DNA from: Candidatus Rifleibacteriota bacterium
GTDB lineage: Bacteria > Riflebacteria > Ozemobacteria > Ozemobacterales > Ozemobacteraceae
NCBI GenBank assembly: GCA_017526725.1
Contig: JAFXRA010000023.1
Location: 1 to 9,228, forward strand
DNA: 9,228 nt
Reading direction: 5' to 3'
Position 1 is the stretch's first letter. Every line of letters begins with the position of its first letter. Below, piece after piece: positions 1-8,400 of this stretch. The translations under genes and the position numbers were made by a program. A model generated the notes under the pieces. That model was not told the origin of the DNA, did not search any database, and saw nothing but the letters and a program-made list of their open reading frames with translations.

Positions 1-922
1 CGTATGTAGGAATAATACGATGTCTTAAAACTTCCATCATTATTGATTTTACATCATCGGGTTTAACATAGGCTCTGCCGTTCATCAAAGCATGGCTTCT
101 GGCTGCACGAGTTAAATAAATTGATGCACGAGGAGAAGCGCCAAATCTTATATAGCTCTTAAGAGACAAATTATATTTATCTGGATTTCTAGTTGAATCA
201 ACAATTCGCAGAACGTATTCTACGATTTTATCATCAACATAAATTTCACTGGCAAGTTCTCTAAGCTGCAGAATCTGTGAAGCTTCCACAACTGGTTCTA
301 CAACGGAAACCTGGTGGCTCTTTTCCGCAAGACCCATTCTTTTAATAATAGTTCTTTCATCTTCAAAGCTTGGGTATTTTACGATTACTTTAAAGAGGAA
401 ACGGTCTACCTGAGCTTCTGAAAGGGTATAAGTTCCTTCAGTTTCAATCGGGTTCTGAGTGGCCAATACAAGGAAAGGCTCAGATAACTTAAATGTTTCA
501 TGTTCTATTGTAACCTGGCGTTCTTCCATTGATTCAAGCAAAGCACTCTGAACCTTGGCAGGAGCACGGTTGATTTCATCTGCCAAAACAAAGTTAGAAA
601 AGATTGGGCCTTTATGTGTATGGAACTCTGCTGTCTTCTGATCAAAAATTCTTGTACCGATAAGGTCAGCCGGTAAAAGGTCTGGTGTAAACTGAATTCT
701 TGAGAAATTAGTCTTAACGGTTCTTGCCAGAGCCTTGATAGCTAAGGTCTTTGCGAGACCTGGAACGCCTTCCAACAGAATATGACCATCTGAAATCAGC
801 GCCATAATCAAATAGTTAAGCAAATCGTCCTGACCGACCAGAACCTTCTTAACCTGAGACTTCATTGTCTCAATAAGATTGCCGGCCTCATTTATTCGTT
901 TCTGTAATGATTGATTATCCAT
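1..922 (-). CDS. moxR: MoxR-family AAA+ ATPase (C-terminal end cut off by the window edge)
   Basis: MoxR-family AAA+ ATPases are cytoplasmic chaperone-like enzymes thought to insert cofactors into, or activate, partner proteins with von Willebrand A domains. I translated 307 codons from the ATG at 922 with no stop before the left edge. The family is usually about 320-330 residues, so only a short C-terminal tail is missing. Visible motifs are Walker A GVPGLAKT (52-59), Walker B FVLADE (111-116) followed by INRAPAKVQ, the ESMEERQVT segment (130-138), sensor 1 ATQNP (154-158), an arginine-finger region QVDRF (171-175) and sensor 2 GASPRAS (261-267). The start is supported by GGAG (minus strand, 929-932) six bases upstream. 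The gene lies 55 bp downstream of the batD-like gene on the same strand, so the two are probably co-transcribed. A DUF58 or vWA gene is the expected next neighbour beyond the edge. The family call is very secure; the physiological client is unknown. Confidence 0.95.
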   Translation of the reverse strand, partial: MDNQSLQKRINEAGNLIETMKSQVKKVLVGQDDLLNYLIMALISDGHILLEGVPGLAKTLAIKALARTVKTNFSRIQFTPDLLPADLIGTRIFDQKTAEFHTHKGPIFSNFVLADEINRAPAKVQSALLESMEERQVTIEHETFKLSEPFLVLATQNPIETEGTYTLSEAQVDRFLFKVIVKYPSFEDERTIIKRMGLAEKSHQVSVVEPVVEASQILQLRELASEIYVDDKIVEYVLRIVDSTRNPDKYNLSLKSYIRFGASPRASIYLTRAARSHALMNGRAYVKPDDVKSIMMEVLRHRIIPTY

Positions 923-928
923 TTTTAT

Positions 929-932
929 CTCC
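929..932 (-). promoter_or_regulatory. Ribosome binding site of moxR
   Basis: On the minus strand GGAG is followed by six bases and the ATG at 922. An earlier ATG overlaps the GGAG itself and has no site of its own, so the start at 922 is preferred. The 55-bp gap to the upstream batD-like gene shows no convincing terminator hairpin, which fits translation from a shared transcript. Confidence 0.7.
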
Positions 933-977
933 ATTATAACGCTTCTATCTATCAGTAATTCTAACTATTCTTATTAA

Positions 978-2063
978 TTACAAAGAATTCAACACTTCCT
1001 TTATATCCGTTTCTATAGCGATTAACTGTCTATTCGGCATTGAACCAGCATACATAACCATTTCGATATCATGAGACAATCGGCTTGTAGCCTGAGTAAT
1101 ATTATTGGTTCCCGCTAATTCACTGCATTTATTAAGCAGTTCATCATAAGTCATATCTTTACTTAGAGCTTTAGAACGATAACAGCAAGCCTTCTTGAAT
1201 AAATCGAAATATTTTTTGTAAAATTCCGGGCTTACTTCTTTATATTGAACCTTTAAGGAAGCAGCAATAGTTGCAAATTCTACCTTTTCAACATTTTCAT
1301 GTTTAACACTTTCTTTTGATTCTTCTTTAGCAACTTTCGGTTCTTCTTTTACGATAACCGCATCTTCAACACCCTGTTCTGATGCCTTCTTATTCTGTTT
1401 ACTAAGATTATCAAAGAAGTAGAAGAAAGCAATGATACCGATTATCACGAAAACCAGTATAATTCCCAATATAAAGTAGATATTAAAAAGAGTATTTTCC
1501 TTTTTCGCTTCGTTATTCTGAGTAACGCTGGAATTATCTTCTTTATTTTCTTCGCTTGCAGCAGGACTCTGTTCTTCTTCAGGGTCATCAGCAACTTTCT
1601 TAACATTAATAGTTATAGGATTTGAGCTGTGTTCTTTGCCGTCTTTATCCTTCATTGAAAAAGCCGGGATAACTAGTGTTCCTTCTTTTTGAGGCACTAA
1701 TGAAAGTATAATAGATTTGATGCTTTCACCAACACCGTTAACCATTCTAGATTGAGAGGATTGGCGTCTTCCTGCAATATCAAAACCAGGAACGCTTTCG
1801 ATATCAAAATCAATATCGTTTAAACCTCCCATAGAACCAAAACCTGAGCTATTGAAACTAAAAGAGAAACCAGAACTGTTAAAGCCATTCGATGAAAAAC
1901 CAGATGAGGATTCCATAGGCTTTTTAATCTGTACTGTGAGTTCTAATGTATCACCAAATTCAACTTCAGTTCTATCTACACTTGTTGAAATTGTTATATC
2001 TTCTGCAAACACTATGCCTGTAAAAAGAAGCAGCATAAGTATTGCTGTAAATAACCTTCGCAC
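978..2063 (-). CDS. Short BatD-like membrane-anchored protein
   Basis: The 361-residue protein starts with a signal peptide (1-20, ending VFA before E21). A BatD-type beta domain follows (about 22-156): VDRTEVEFGDTLELTVQI near the N-terminus, then FDIAGRRQSSQSRMVNG and the family-like stretch LVPQKEGTLVIPAF (122-135) ending in SSNPITINV. An acidic Asn/Glu-rich spacer (158-190) leads to one membrane helix (about 192-219) and a cytoplasmic tail. The tail ends in a helical region (262-361) with ...VMYAG, resembling BatD C-terminal domains. Classical BatD proteins are usually about 550-600 residues with several beta domains; this one appears to keep only one. A Phe/Gly/Ser-rich run (52-80) interrupts the beta domain. 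The start codon is GTG, supported by a strong GGAGG seven bases upstream. It precedes moxR on the same strand, so it probably works with that ATPase at the envelope. The aerotolerance role of Bat proteins is known from other bacteria and is only inferred here. Confidence 0.8.
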   Translation of the reverse strand: MRRLFTAILMLLLFTGIVFAEDITISTSVDRTEVEFGDTLELTVQIKKPMESSSGFSSNGFNSSGFSFSFNSSGFGSMGGLNDIDFDIESVPGFDIAGRRQSSQSRMVNGVGESIKSIILSLVPQKEGTLVIPAFSMKDKDGKEHSSNPITINVKKVADDPEEEQSPAASEENKEDNSSVTQNNEAKKENTLFNIYFILGIILVFVIIGIIAFFYFFDNLSKQNKKASEQGVEDAVIVKEEPKVAKEESKESVKHENVEKVEFATIAASLKVQYKEVSPEFYKKYFDLFKKACCYRSKALSKDMTYDELLNKCSELAGTNNITQATSRLSHDIEMVMYAGSMPNRQLIAIETDIKEVLNSL

Positions 2064-2070
2064 AATTTTG

Positions 2071-2075
2071 CCTCC
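2071..2075 (-). promoter_or_regulatory. Strong ribosome binding site fixing the GTG start of the batD-like gene
   Basis: Minus-strand GGAGG lies seven bases before the GTG at 2063. There is no in-frame ATG between this site and the signal peptide, so GTG is the natural start. Confidence 0.8.
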
Positions 2076-2091
2076 TTTTTATTATGCTTAG

Positions 2092-2118
2092 ACTATATCA
2101 TATTTTAAAAGGTTCCAA
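2092..2118 (-). promoter_or_regulatory. Possible sigma-70-type promoter for the batD-like/moxR operon
   Basis: On the minus strand TTGGAA (2113-2118) and TATAGT (2092-2097) are separated by 15 bases; shifting the first box to TTTGGA gives 16. The position, about 30 bp upstream of the GTG start, is plausible. The spacer is short and the region is very AT-rich, so chance matches are likely. Confidence 0.3.
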
Positions 2119-2147
2119 ATATTTGTTTTTTATTTTATTTTTTATTG

Positions 2148-2153
2148 TATACT
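2148..2153 (+). promoter_or_regulatory. Possible -10 box for the TPR gene
   Basis: TATACT lies 46 bp upstream of the TPR start, preceded by a T-rich tract (2122-2146) with no good -35 hexamer at the usual distance. A similar T-rich run could act as an UP-like or curved element. This is a sequence-match guess within the 136-bp divergent intergenic region. Confidence 0.3.
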
Positions 2154-2199
2154 GAAAAAGATAGCTTTTTAATTAACCTTTTTATTTTCGGGAATAATT

Positions 2200-4134
2200 A
2201 TGAGAAAGAACAATATTATCCTACTAGCACTTCTTGTTTTCTTTTCCTCTTATACAACATCTTTTGCAAAGAATTACGGCTATTTTTCATCACAAGACGA
2301 TAATTTTAAAAAGTATTGTAACCAAGGTAATGAATACATCGATAAAAAAGATTTCAATAAGGCTATAAAATCTTATGAAGAAGCTTTAAAAATCAATCCT
2401 AAACAAATGCAGGCCTTAGGGGAACTTTGTTTTTGCTATTCCCAGATAGAAGACTATGGAAAAATGATTGAAACTGCAAAGAATGGATTATTAATTGCAC
2501 AACAGCAAATCAGCGAGGACAACATAGGCAGGTTTTACGGTTATCTCGGTAATGCTTATAAAATGCAGGAAAAATATGATGAAGCAATAAAGTATCTGAA
2601 ATTAGCCCAATACAATAAGCCCTACTATTATGATAATATTCTCAGTTTGGCTTACTGCTACTTTAAGACAAAACGTTACAAAAGAGCTTTTGACTGCTAC
2701 GATTACTTAAAATCAAAAGATCCAGATTTTTATGAACAAAAGGATTTAGACAAAGAGATAATAATTATTTATAAAGATTGGAGGAAAAATGATTTTGCAA
2801 TAAAGCATTTGAATGCAGGGGAAAAATATATAAAAGAAAAGAATTATACAGCAGCTATAAAAGAATATAATGAAATTCTTCAGAAAAAACCCGAAAATTT
2901 ACCTTCACTAACAGAACTAATTAAATGTGAAGTTATGAATAATACAGATAATATTAACGAGTTAAACCAATTATGCACGAAAACACTTAAAATCCTAGAA
3001 AAAGAAAGGATTGATGACTGTAAATACTATGAAATTGTTTATAAAGGCTTAGGTTATTGTTGTAAAAAGCAGAAAAATGCAAAGATGTTATCAGAATTAA
3101 AGAAACTGATGGAGAGTCTTTCCTATTTAAAAGAAGCAAAGACTCAATATTATAAAGATAATGACGCTGCTATTGCAAATTTAAAATCTGCTATCGAAAA
3201 ACAAAAAGACCTTGAAGAAGTACCTTATAACTATATTCCATTAGATGATTTAATTGACTTATTTTTCAGAAAAAGAGAAAGAGAAGAAGCAAAGAAATAT
3301 ATTTCCATAGGGCTAAATCTAGCAAAAAAATACAAAGATAAAAACCGGTTTGCGAAATACTGTAAAGATATTGCTTCTTACTATAGTTTACTAGGAAAAT
3401 CTAATGAGGCATTAAAACATTACGAAAAAGGATTAGAAATGATATCTGATGAAGATGATAAATTTAGATTTTATTGTGGAATTGCTCTAGAATATAATTA
3501 TTTAAAGGATTGGAATACAGGTTTAAAATATTTAGAAAAAGCCAAAGAAATACTAGATAAAGGTTTTATCATTGAAAATATAATAGACATAGATAGTATG
3601 ATTGTAGAATATAAATCCTTAATGGATGAAAACTCTGATTTATACAAAGGAAATTCTCATATTTTTAACGCAAATGAATATAACTCTAAAGGGAATTATG
3701 AAGAAGCAGTTGAAGAATACGCAGCATCTTTAAAATACATTCCTCAAAATTTAGATGCACTTTATTCTTTAAGCTGCTGTTTACATCGATTAAAAAGGGA
3801 AGAAGAAGCCATAGAAGTTGCTAACGAAGGGTTTGCCGTAGCTGTTAGAGATAAGGATAAAATTTACTTAGATCCTTTTGCTGTCATGTTAGGTTCATAC
3901 TGGTATGAAAAAGAAGATTATAACAAAAGTATATTCTACTATAAACATGTTTCAGATAATAATCCACGATTTCCTCAGAAAGATACATTAAGCTTAATAG
4001 GAACTTGTTATCTATTACAACATAAGTATAAAGAAGCCTTGGAATACTATGAGGCTACTCAAAAACTAGATCCGGATAATGAAGGGTTAGCCAGACAGAT
4101 TGAAAGATGTCGGAAATTACTAAAAAGTGAATAA
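2200..4134 (+). CDS. Exported tetratricopeptide-repeat (TPR) protein
   Basis: This 644-residue protein begins with a Sec-type signal peptide (1-23, hydrophobic core IILLALLVFF, cleavage after SFA). The rest is almost entirely helical TPR or TPR-like units. The clearest are near 36-69 (GNEYIDKKDFNKAIKSYEEA then LKINP), 110-142, 200-235, 385-415, 420-452, 486-520, 560-592 and 597-630 (ending KLDPDN). No catalytic domain is visible, so it is most likely a periplasmic or surface-exposed scaffold that binds partner proteins. Only a weak GGGA (2190-2193) precedes the ATG. It is divergent from the batD/moxR operon, and Bat loci often carry TPR proteins (BatC, BatE), so a functional link is possible but unproven. 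It is followed after 14 bp by a membrane-protein gene, which suggests one transcript. Sampled segments are about 27% GC, well below the flanking moxR and pfaA genes. The TPR assignment is secure; the function is not known. Confidence 0.9.
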   Translation: MRKNNIILLALLVFFSSYTTSFAKNYGYFSSQDDNFKKYCNQGNEYIDKKDFNKAIKSYEEALKINPKQMQALGELCFCYSQIEDYGKMIETAKNGLLIAQQQISEDNIGRFYGYLGNAYKMQEKYDEAIKYLKLAQYNKPYYYDNILSLAYCYFKTKRYKRAFDCYDYLKSKDPDFYEQKDLDKEIIIIYKDWRKNDFAIKHLNAGEKYIKEKNYTAAIKEYNEILQKKPENLPSLTELIKCEVMNNTDNINELNQLCTKTLKILEKERIDDCKYYEIVYKGLGYCCKKQKNAKMLSELKKLMESLSYLKEAKTQYYKDNDAAIANLKSAIEKQKDLEEVPYNYIPLDDLIDLFFRKREREEAKKYISIGLNLAKKYKDKNRFAKYCKDIASYYSLLGKSNEALKHYEKGLEMISDEDDKFRFYCGIALEYNYLKDWNTGLKYLEKAKEILDKGFIIENIIDIDSMIVEYKSLMDENSDLYKGNSHIFNANEYNSKGNYEEAVEEYAASLKYIPQNLDALYSLSCCLHRLKREEEAIEVANEGFAVAVRDKDKIYLDPFAVMLGSYWYEKEDYNKSIFYYKHVSDNNPRFPQKDTLSLIGTCYLLQHKYKEALEYYEATQKLDPDNEGLARQIERCRKLLKSE

Positions 4135-4148
4135 TTTGAATTCATAAT

Positions 4149-5039
4149 ATGAAAAGTTCTGAAGAAATTAAAACAAAAATAGACTTTGCTCTTGCGAACA
4201 GAGAAATTAATGGTTTTATAGAAAACGATTGTTTATATATCGATTCCCCATTTGTTTTCTCTAATATATTTCTCTTTATAGTAATTTTATTTTTTGTTCT
4301 ATTGATATCTATTTCAATTTTATCACTTTACTTAGGCTTTGATGCGAGAGAATCTAGCTGCTTATTTCTTTTTTTATTTTTGATAATGGCAATTTTAATG
4401 AAAATAAGTAAAAATTATCTAGTTTATGACTATAATCTAGGTAAAATATATTATTCAACAAAGCTTTTTAATAAAACCATTTCAAATTCCTACAATATAG
4501 ATGTAAGAGATATTGTTGAAATAGGAATCAATAATATTTATGAGCCTAGCCGGAATAGAAATGATATATTTAAAAGAGTCAAAGACGATGAAGTTTTTGA
4601 ATTTAATTTTATTTCATATATAGTTTATCTAAATACAGAAGGCAAACTCAAAAACCTTTCTAGTGCTATATATAACAAGCAGGAAACAAAAAACAAAAAT
4701 TTATTAATTAATTTTTCAAGTTTTTGCAAAATAATTGCAAATTCATTAGAGATACCATGCAAAATTTGCGAAAATAATCAAAAACTCGAAGTTATCACAA
4801 ATGAAGAAAGTTTTAGAAAATCTCTTAATATTATTCCAATAGATTTGGAAAAAGAAAAAAAAGATCGTTTTGTTTTACTAACAAAATTATTTATATTAAG
4901 GTTTATTTTAACAGTTTTCTTGCCTTTTCATTTATTTTTGATATCACAATTTGGTTTTTGGGGGGCATTTCAAGCTTGGCCTAAAATGATTCACCTCTTA
5001 GTTACTAAAGTTATACCAGGTTTACTAGGATTAAACTAA
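4149..5039 (+). CDS. Multi-pass membrane protein of unknown function
   Basis: I do not recognise this 296-residue protein. It has a short hydrophilic N-terminus, two closely spaced hydrophobic helices (about 36-62 and 69-84), a soluble middle region (about 88-240) and one or two hydrophobic segments near the C-terminus (about 243-275). The middle region contains DYNLGKIYYSTKLFNK and RDIVEIGINN, a beta-rich pattern reminiscent of membrane-associated PH-like domains, but that resemblance is only by eye. It starts 14 bp after the TPR stop, so it is probably translated from the same message, yet no Shine-Dalgarno motif precedes the ATG. Translation may depend on coupling or on the AT-rich leader. 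Base composition is extremely AT-rich (one sampled 60-base stretch has only 10 G or C). The coding call rests on the long open frame and a coherent membrane topology. Confidence 0.75.
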   Translation: MKSSEEIKTKIDFALANREINGFIENDCLYIDSPFVFSNIFLFIVILFFVLLISISILSLYLGFDARESSCLFLFLFLIMAILMKISKNYLVYDYNLGKIYYSTKLFNKTISNSYNIDVRDIVEIGINNIYEPSRNRNDIFKRVKDDEVFEFNFISYIVYLNTEGKLKNLSSAIYNKQETKNKNLLINFSSFCKIIANSLEIPCKICENNQKLEVITNEESFRKSLNIIPIDLEKEKKDRFVLLTKLFILRFILTVFLPFHLFLISQFGFWGAFQAWPKMIHLLVTKVIPGLLGLN

Positions 5040-5047
5040 GTTTACAT

Positions 5048-5267
5048 GGCAAACTCAAACTTTTTTAGCTTATAGTCAATATCTTCAATACATTACTCGT
5101 AATCTCTTTGTTTGTAAATTTTTCTTTTCGTGTCGTCTACACATTGTCATAATCGTATATCTTTCAGGGCTAAAGCCCATACGCTATACTTATTATGACA
5201 AATGTGTAGACTATATATTAATGTTGTTTAAAAGCTTCTTCAATAAAGAAAAAAGTTTGCGTTTGCC
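5048..5267. repeat. Nested inverted-repeat (MITE-like) element
   Basis: The outer arms are GGCAAACTCAAACTTTTTT (5048-5066) and its reverse complement at 5249-5267, matching at 18 of 19 positions. Inside lies a second pair: GTCTACACATTGTCATAAT (5135-5153) against 5192-5211, complementary except for one extra A. Inside that are GTATA/TATAC (5155-5159, 5185-5189) and a small apical hairpin GGGC-TAAA-GCCC (5167-5178). No open reading frame of note is present. This is the architecture expected of a non-autonomous miniature transposable element, or of a long structured transcript. No clear target-site duplication is visible at the ends, so mobility is inferred only. Confidence 0.65.
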
Positions 5268-5308
5268 CTACCGGTTAAATAAAAAACTTCAATTTTTTAA
5301 GGTTATGT

Positions 5309-5314
5309 GATAAT
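5309..5314 (+). promoter_or_regulatory. Possible extended -10 box for pfaA
   Basis: TGTGATAAT (hexamer GATAAT) resembles an extended -10 element and would place transcription start about 130 bp before pfaA, leaving a long leader. There is no convincing -35 box at 17 bp. Weak evidence. Confidence 0.22.
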
Positions 5315-5373
5315 ATTCAACCCAAATAAATTTTAGTTGGCATTATAAAAATGGTTTGCCATGCCTAACGGCT

Positions 5374-5403
5374 AGCAATGATGTTTAAAACACATCTGTT
5401 GCT
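5374..5403 (+). promoter_or_regulatory. Imperfect hairpin in the pfaA leader
   Basis: AGCAATGATGT (5374-5384) can pair with ACATCTGTTGCT (5392-5403) through AGCAA/TTGCT and GATGT/ACATC, with a small internal bulge. It sits 49 bp before the pfaA start and has no T tract, so it is not a typical terminator. It could be an operator dyad or an RNA leader structure. Nearby TGGCA and TGCCA (about 5338-5362) also form a dyad. Confidence 0.35.
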
Positions 5404-5440
5404 ATTTTGATTTGCCAAGACCAAAAAAGAATTGAAAGAC

Positions 5441-5444
5441 AGGA
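5441..5444 (+). promoter_or_regulatory. Ribosome binding site of pfaA
   Basis: AGGA is eight bases before the ATG at 5453. The following codons lead directly into the conserved ketosynthase start FEPLAIVGM, so this start gives the expected N-terminus. Confidence 0.7.
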
Positions 5445-5452
5445 TATTTAAA

Positions 5453-8400
5453 ATGAAACGTACACCTAAGTTTGAACCATTAGCAATAGTAGGCATGAGC
5501 TGCCTTTTCCCAAAAGCTCAATCTTTACAAGATTATTGGGCAAATATAAAGGAAAAAGTAGACTGCATCTCAGAAGTTCCAGAAACTTCATGGAAAGCCG
5601 AAGATTACTATAATCCAGACAAGAAGTGTCCAGACCACGTATATACAAAGAATGGCGGTTTCTTGAATCCTGTCGATTTTAACCCCGCTGAATGGGGCAT
5701 TGCTCCTACAGATTTAGATTCTATTGATACTTCCCAACTTTTAAGCCTTGTCGTTGCTAAAGGTGCTTTAGCTGATGCCGGCTATGCCAATAAAGACTTT
5801 GATAGAGACAATACTAGTGTAATTCTTGGTCTAACAGGTACACTAGAATTGGTAGTTCCATTGGGGGCACGCTTAGGGCACCCATATTGGAAAAAAGCTA
5901 TGATACACGCTGGCATTGATGAAAAGATAGCCAACGAAGTTATGGACAGTATTGGCAAATGTTATGTTGGCTGGCAGGAAAACTCTTTCCCTGGTCTTTT
6001 AGGGAACTGTGCAGCAGGTCGTATTGCTAACCGCCTTGATTTACATGGAACCAACTGTGTTGTTGATGCGGCATGCGGCAGTTCATTAGCAGCTCTTAAT
6101 ATGGCTGCCATGGAACTCTGGACAGGTAAGGCTGATATGGCTATCACCGGTGGTATCGACACATTCAATGACATTTTCATGTTTATGTGTTTCTGCAAAA
6201 CCCCTGCCCTTTCTCCAACTGGTCATGCAAGACCATTTAGCGCTGACAATGATGGCACTATTCTTGGTGAAGGTATCGGTATGGTCGTAATAAAGAGACT
6301 TTCCGATGCAGAACGAGACGGTGATAGAATTTACGCTTGCATTAATGCCGTTGGAACTTCAAGTGACGGTAAGGGGAAAGCTGTTTATGCTCCTAGCGTT
6401 CCTGGTCAGGTAAAAGCATTAAAGCGTGCATATGAAGAATCAGGAATAGACCCAAAAGATATTGGTATGATAGAAGCTCACGGCACAGGCACTGGTGCTG
6501 GCGATAGAGTTGAAGTTGAAGCTTTGAAAGAAGTGTACGGTATTTCTGAAACCAATCGCCCATGGTGTGCATTAGGTTCAGTAAAATCTCAGATTGGTCA
6601 TACCAAAGCTGCTGCTGGTTCAGCTAATATCATTAAAGCAGCTATGGCTCTTTATAATAAGATTATTCCACCAACAATCAAAGTAAGCCAACCAGCCGAC
6701 TCTTTGAAAGATGAAAATCTTCCATTCTATCTGCCCAATCAAATCAGACCCTGGGTTTCTGATGAAGGCAAAACTCGTCACGCAGCACTAAGTTCAATGG
6801 GTTTTGGCGGCAGCAATTACCATGTAATCCTCACTGAATACAAATCAGAAAAAGCTGTCTATGACTGGGAAAGAAACGTAGAACTTATTACCTTATCTGG
6901 TGCTAACGCTTCAGAAATCAAAGCAAAACTTCAAGGTTTGAAATCTGCTAAGGAAATCAGACGTTTTGCAGCAGAAGCAAGAAAAGCTTTTAAGAGCACA
7001 GATAAAGCACGCCTTGGCTTTGTAATCGATGCTTCAACAGATATAGAAAAAATTGTTACAGATATCAGCAGTAAGCTTGATACTTGCGACAACAAAGATT
7101 TTACTCTTCCAAACGGAGCTGCTTTCAGCACATTAACTGAAACTGGCAAAATCGGTATTTTGTTCCCAGGTCAAGGTTCACAATACCCAGATATGGCTCT
7201 AAATTTGATGTGCACTTCTCCTGAAGCTTTTAATGCACTAGTAGAAGCTGACAAAGAAATAGGCAAATTAGATGAAACTGGGAACCATCTTGTGGACTTC
7301 ATTTACCCAAGACCTACATATAATGAAGAAAAAGATGCACAAAATCCCGAAAAGCTTAAAGCTACAGACATAGCTCAACCCTCTCTGGGAGCAGTTTCTA
7401 TAGGCATGTATAATACCCTTAAAGATTTCGGCCTTGAAGCTGCTGGTTTCGCTGGTCATTCTTACGGGGAACTGGTAAGTCTCTGTGCTGCTGGTCTTTT
7501 CGACAGCAAAGCTCTCGCCTTGATTTCACGTAAACGTGGTCAGTTAATGGGTCAGGGAACAGGTGATAGAGGCGGAATGATTGCAGTTATCGCTGCTAGA
7601 GAAGATGTCGAAAAGATTATGGAAGAAGAAAAGCTCGATTTAGTCGTAGCTAACCATAATTCAAATAAACAGGTTGTTCTTTCAGGTAAAACAAGCGAAA
7701 TCGAACGAGCAAAAGATATCTTCAAAGCCAAGAAACTTAGAGCTACTGTTCTGAACGTAGCTGGCGCATTCCACAGTAAATTCGTTGCTGATGCTGCAAA
7801 GCCTTTCTACGAATATTTGAAAGAATTTAAGTTTGGCAAGATGAAATATCCTGTTTATGCTAATACCACAGCAGAAAAATATCCAACAGATAAAGAAGAA
7901 GCAAGAAAACTCCTAGGAAATCAGCTTGCTAACCAGGTTCGTTTTGTTGAAATAATTAAAAAGATGTATGACGATGGTATCAGAACCTTTATAGAAGTAG
8001 GTCCTGGTGCTGTTCTTTCTGGTTTAATCAAAAATATTCTTGAAACAAACGACTACAAAGTTGTTACAATGGATTCATCCAAGGGTAAGAATTCATCTGT
8101 AGTAGACTTTGGTAAAGCTTTGGCTCAGTTGGTTGCTTTTGGTTACAAACTCAATATTGAAAAATGGCAGAATGGTGCTGAATGGCTTGAAAAGAATCCT
8201 ATAAGCAATAAGCCAAAGATGAATATTCCTTTGGTTGGTGCTAACTATAAGTCAAAAGCTTTGTTAGAACACAGAGCAGAAATTGAAAAACCACCTGTTA
8301 GAAAACTTGTTGATGAAAAGGATGTTAAGGTGGTCACTAAGGTTGTTACTGCTGATCCACAAAAACCTCTTCAATCCGCTATTGCTGGAAGAACTGATAC

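Larger units (their letters stand above)
5040..5452. other. 413-bp non-coding region upstream of pfaA
   Basis: I see no credible gene here. The left part (5048-5267) is a nested inverted-repeat element and the right part (about 5337-5404) contains further dyad symmetry, followed by the pfaA ribosome binding site. No classical GC-rich hairpin with a T tract was found directly after the membrane-protein gene, so its transcript may end in, or be shaped by, the inverted-repeat element. Confidence 0.7.

Noticed and set aside
1852..2091. Plus-strand open frame of 79 codons
   Set aside because: It is antisense to the BatD-like signal peptide and beta domain, whose sequence is clearly the real product.
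5135..5211. Rho-independent terminator for the membrane-protein gene
   Set aside because: The stem is long and AT-rich and is not followed by a clear run of T; a nested mobile or structured element explains the outer arms better. A terminating role is not excluded.
5466..7459. Several short minus-strand open frames (60-78 codons)
   Set aside because: All are antisense to the strongly conserved ketosynthase and acyltransferase domains and show no protein-like features of their own.
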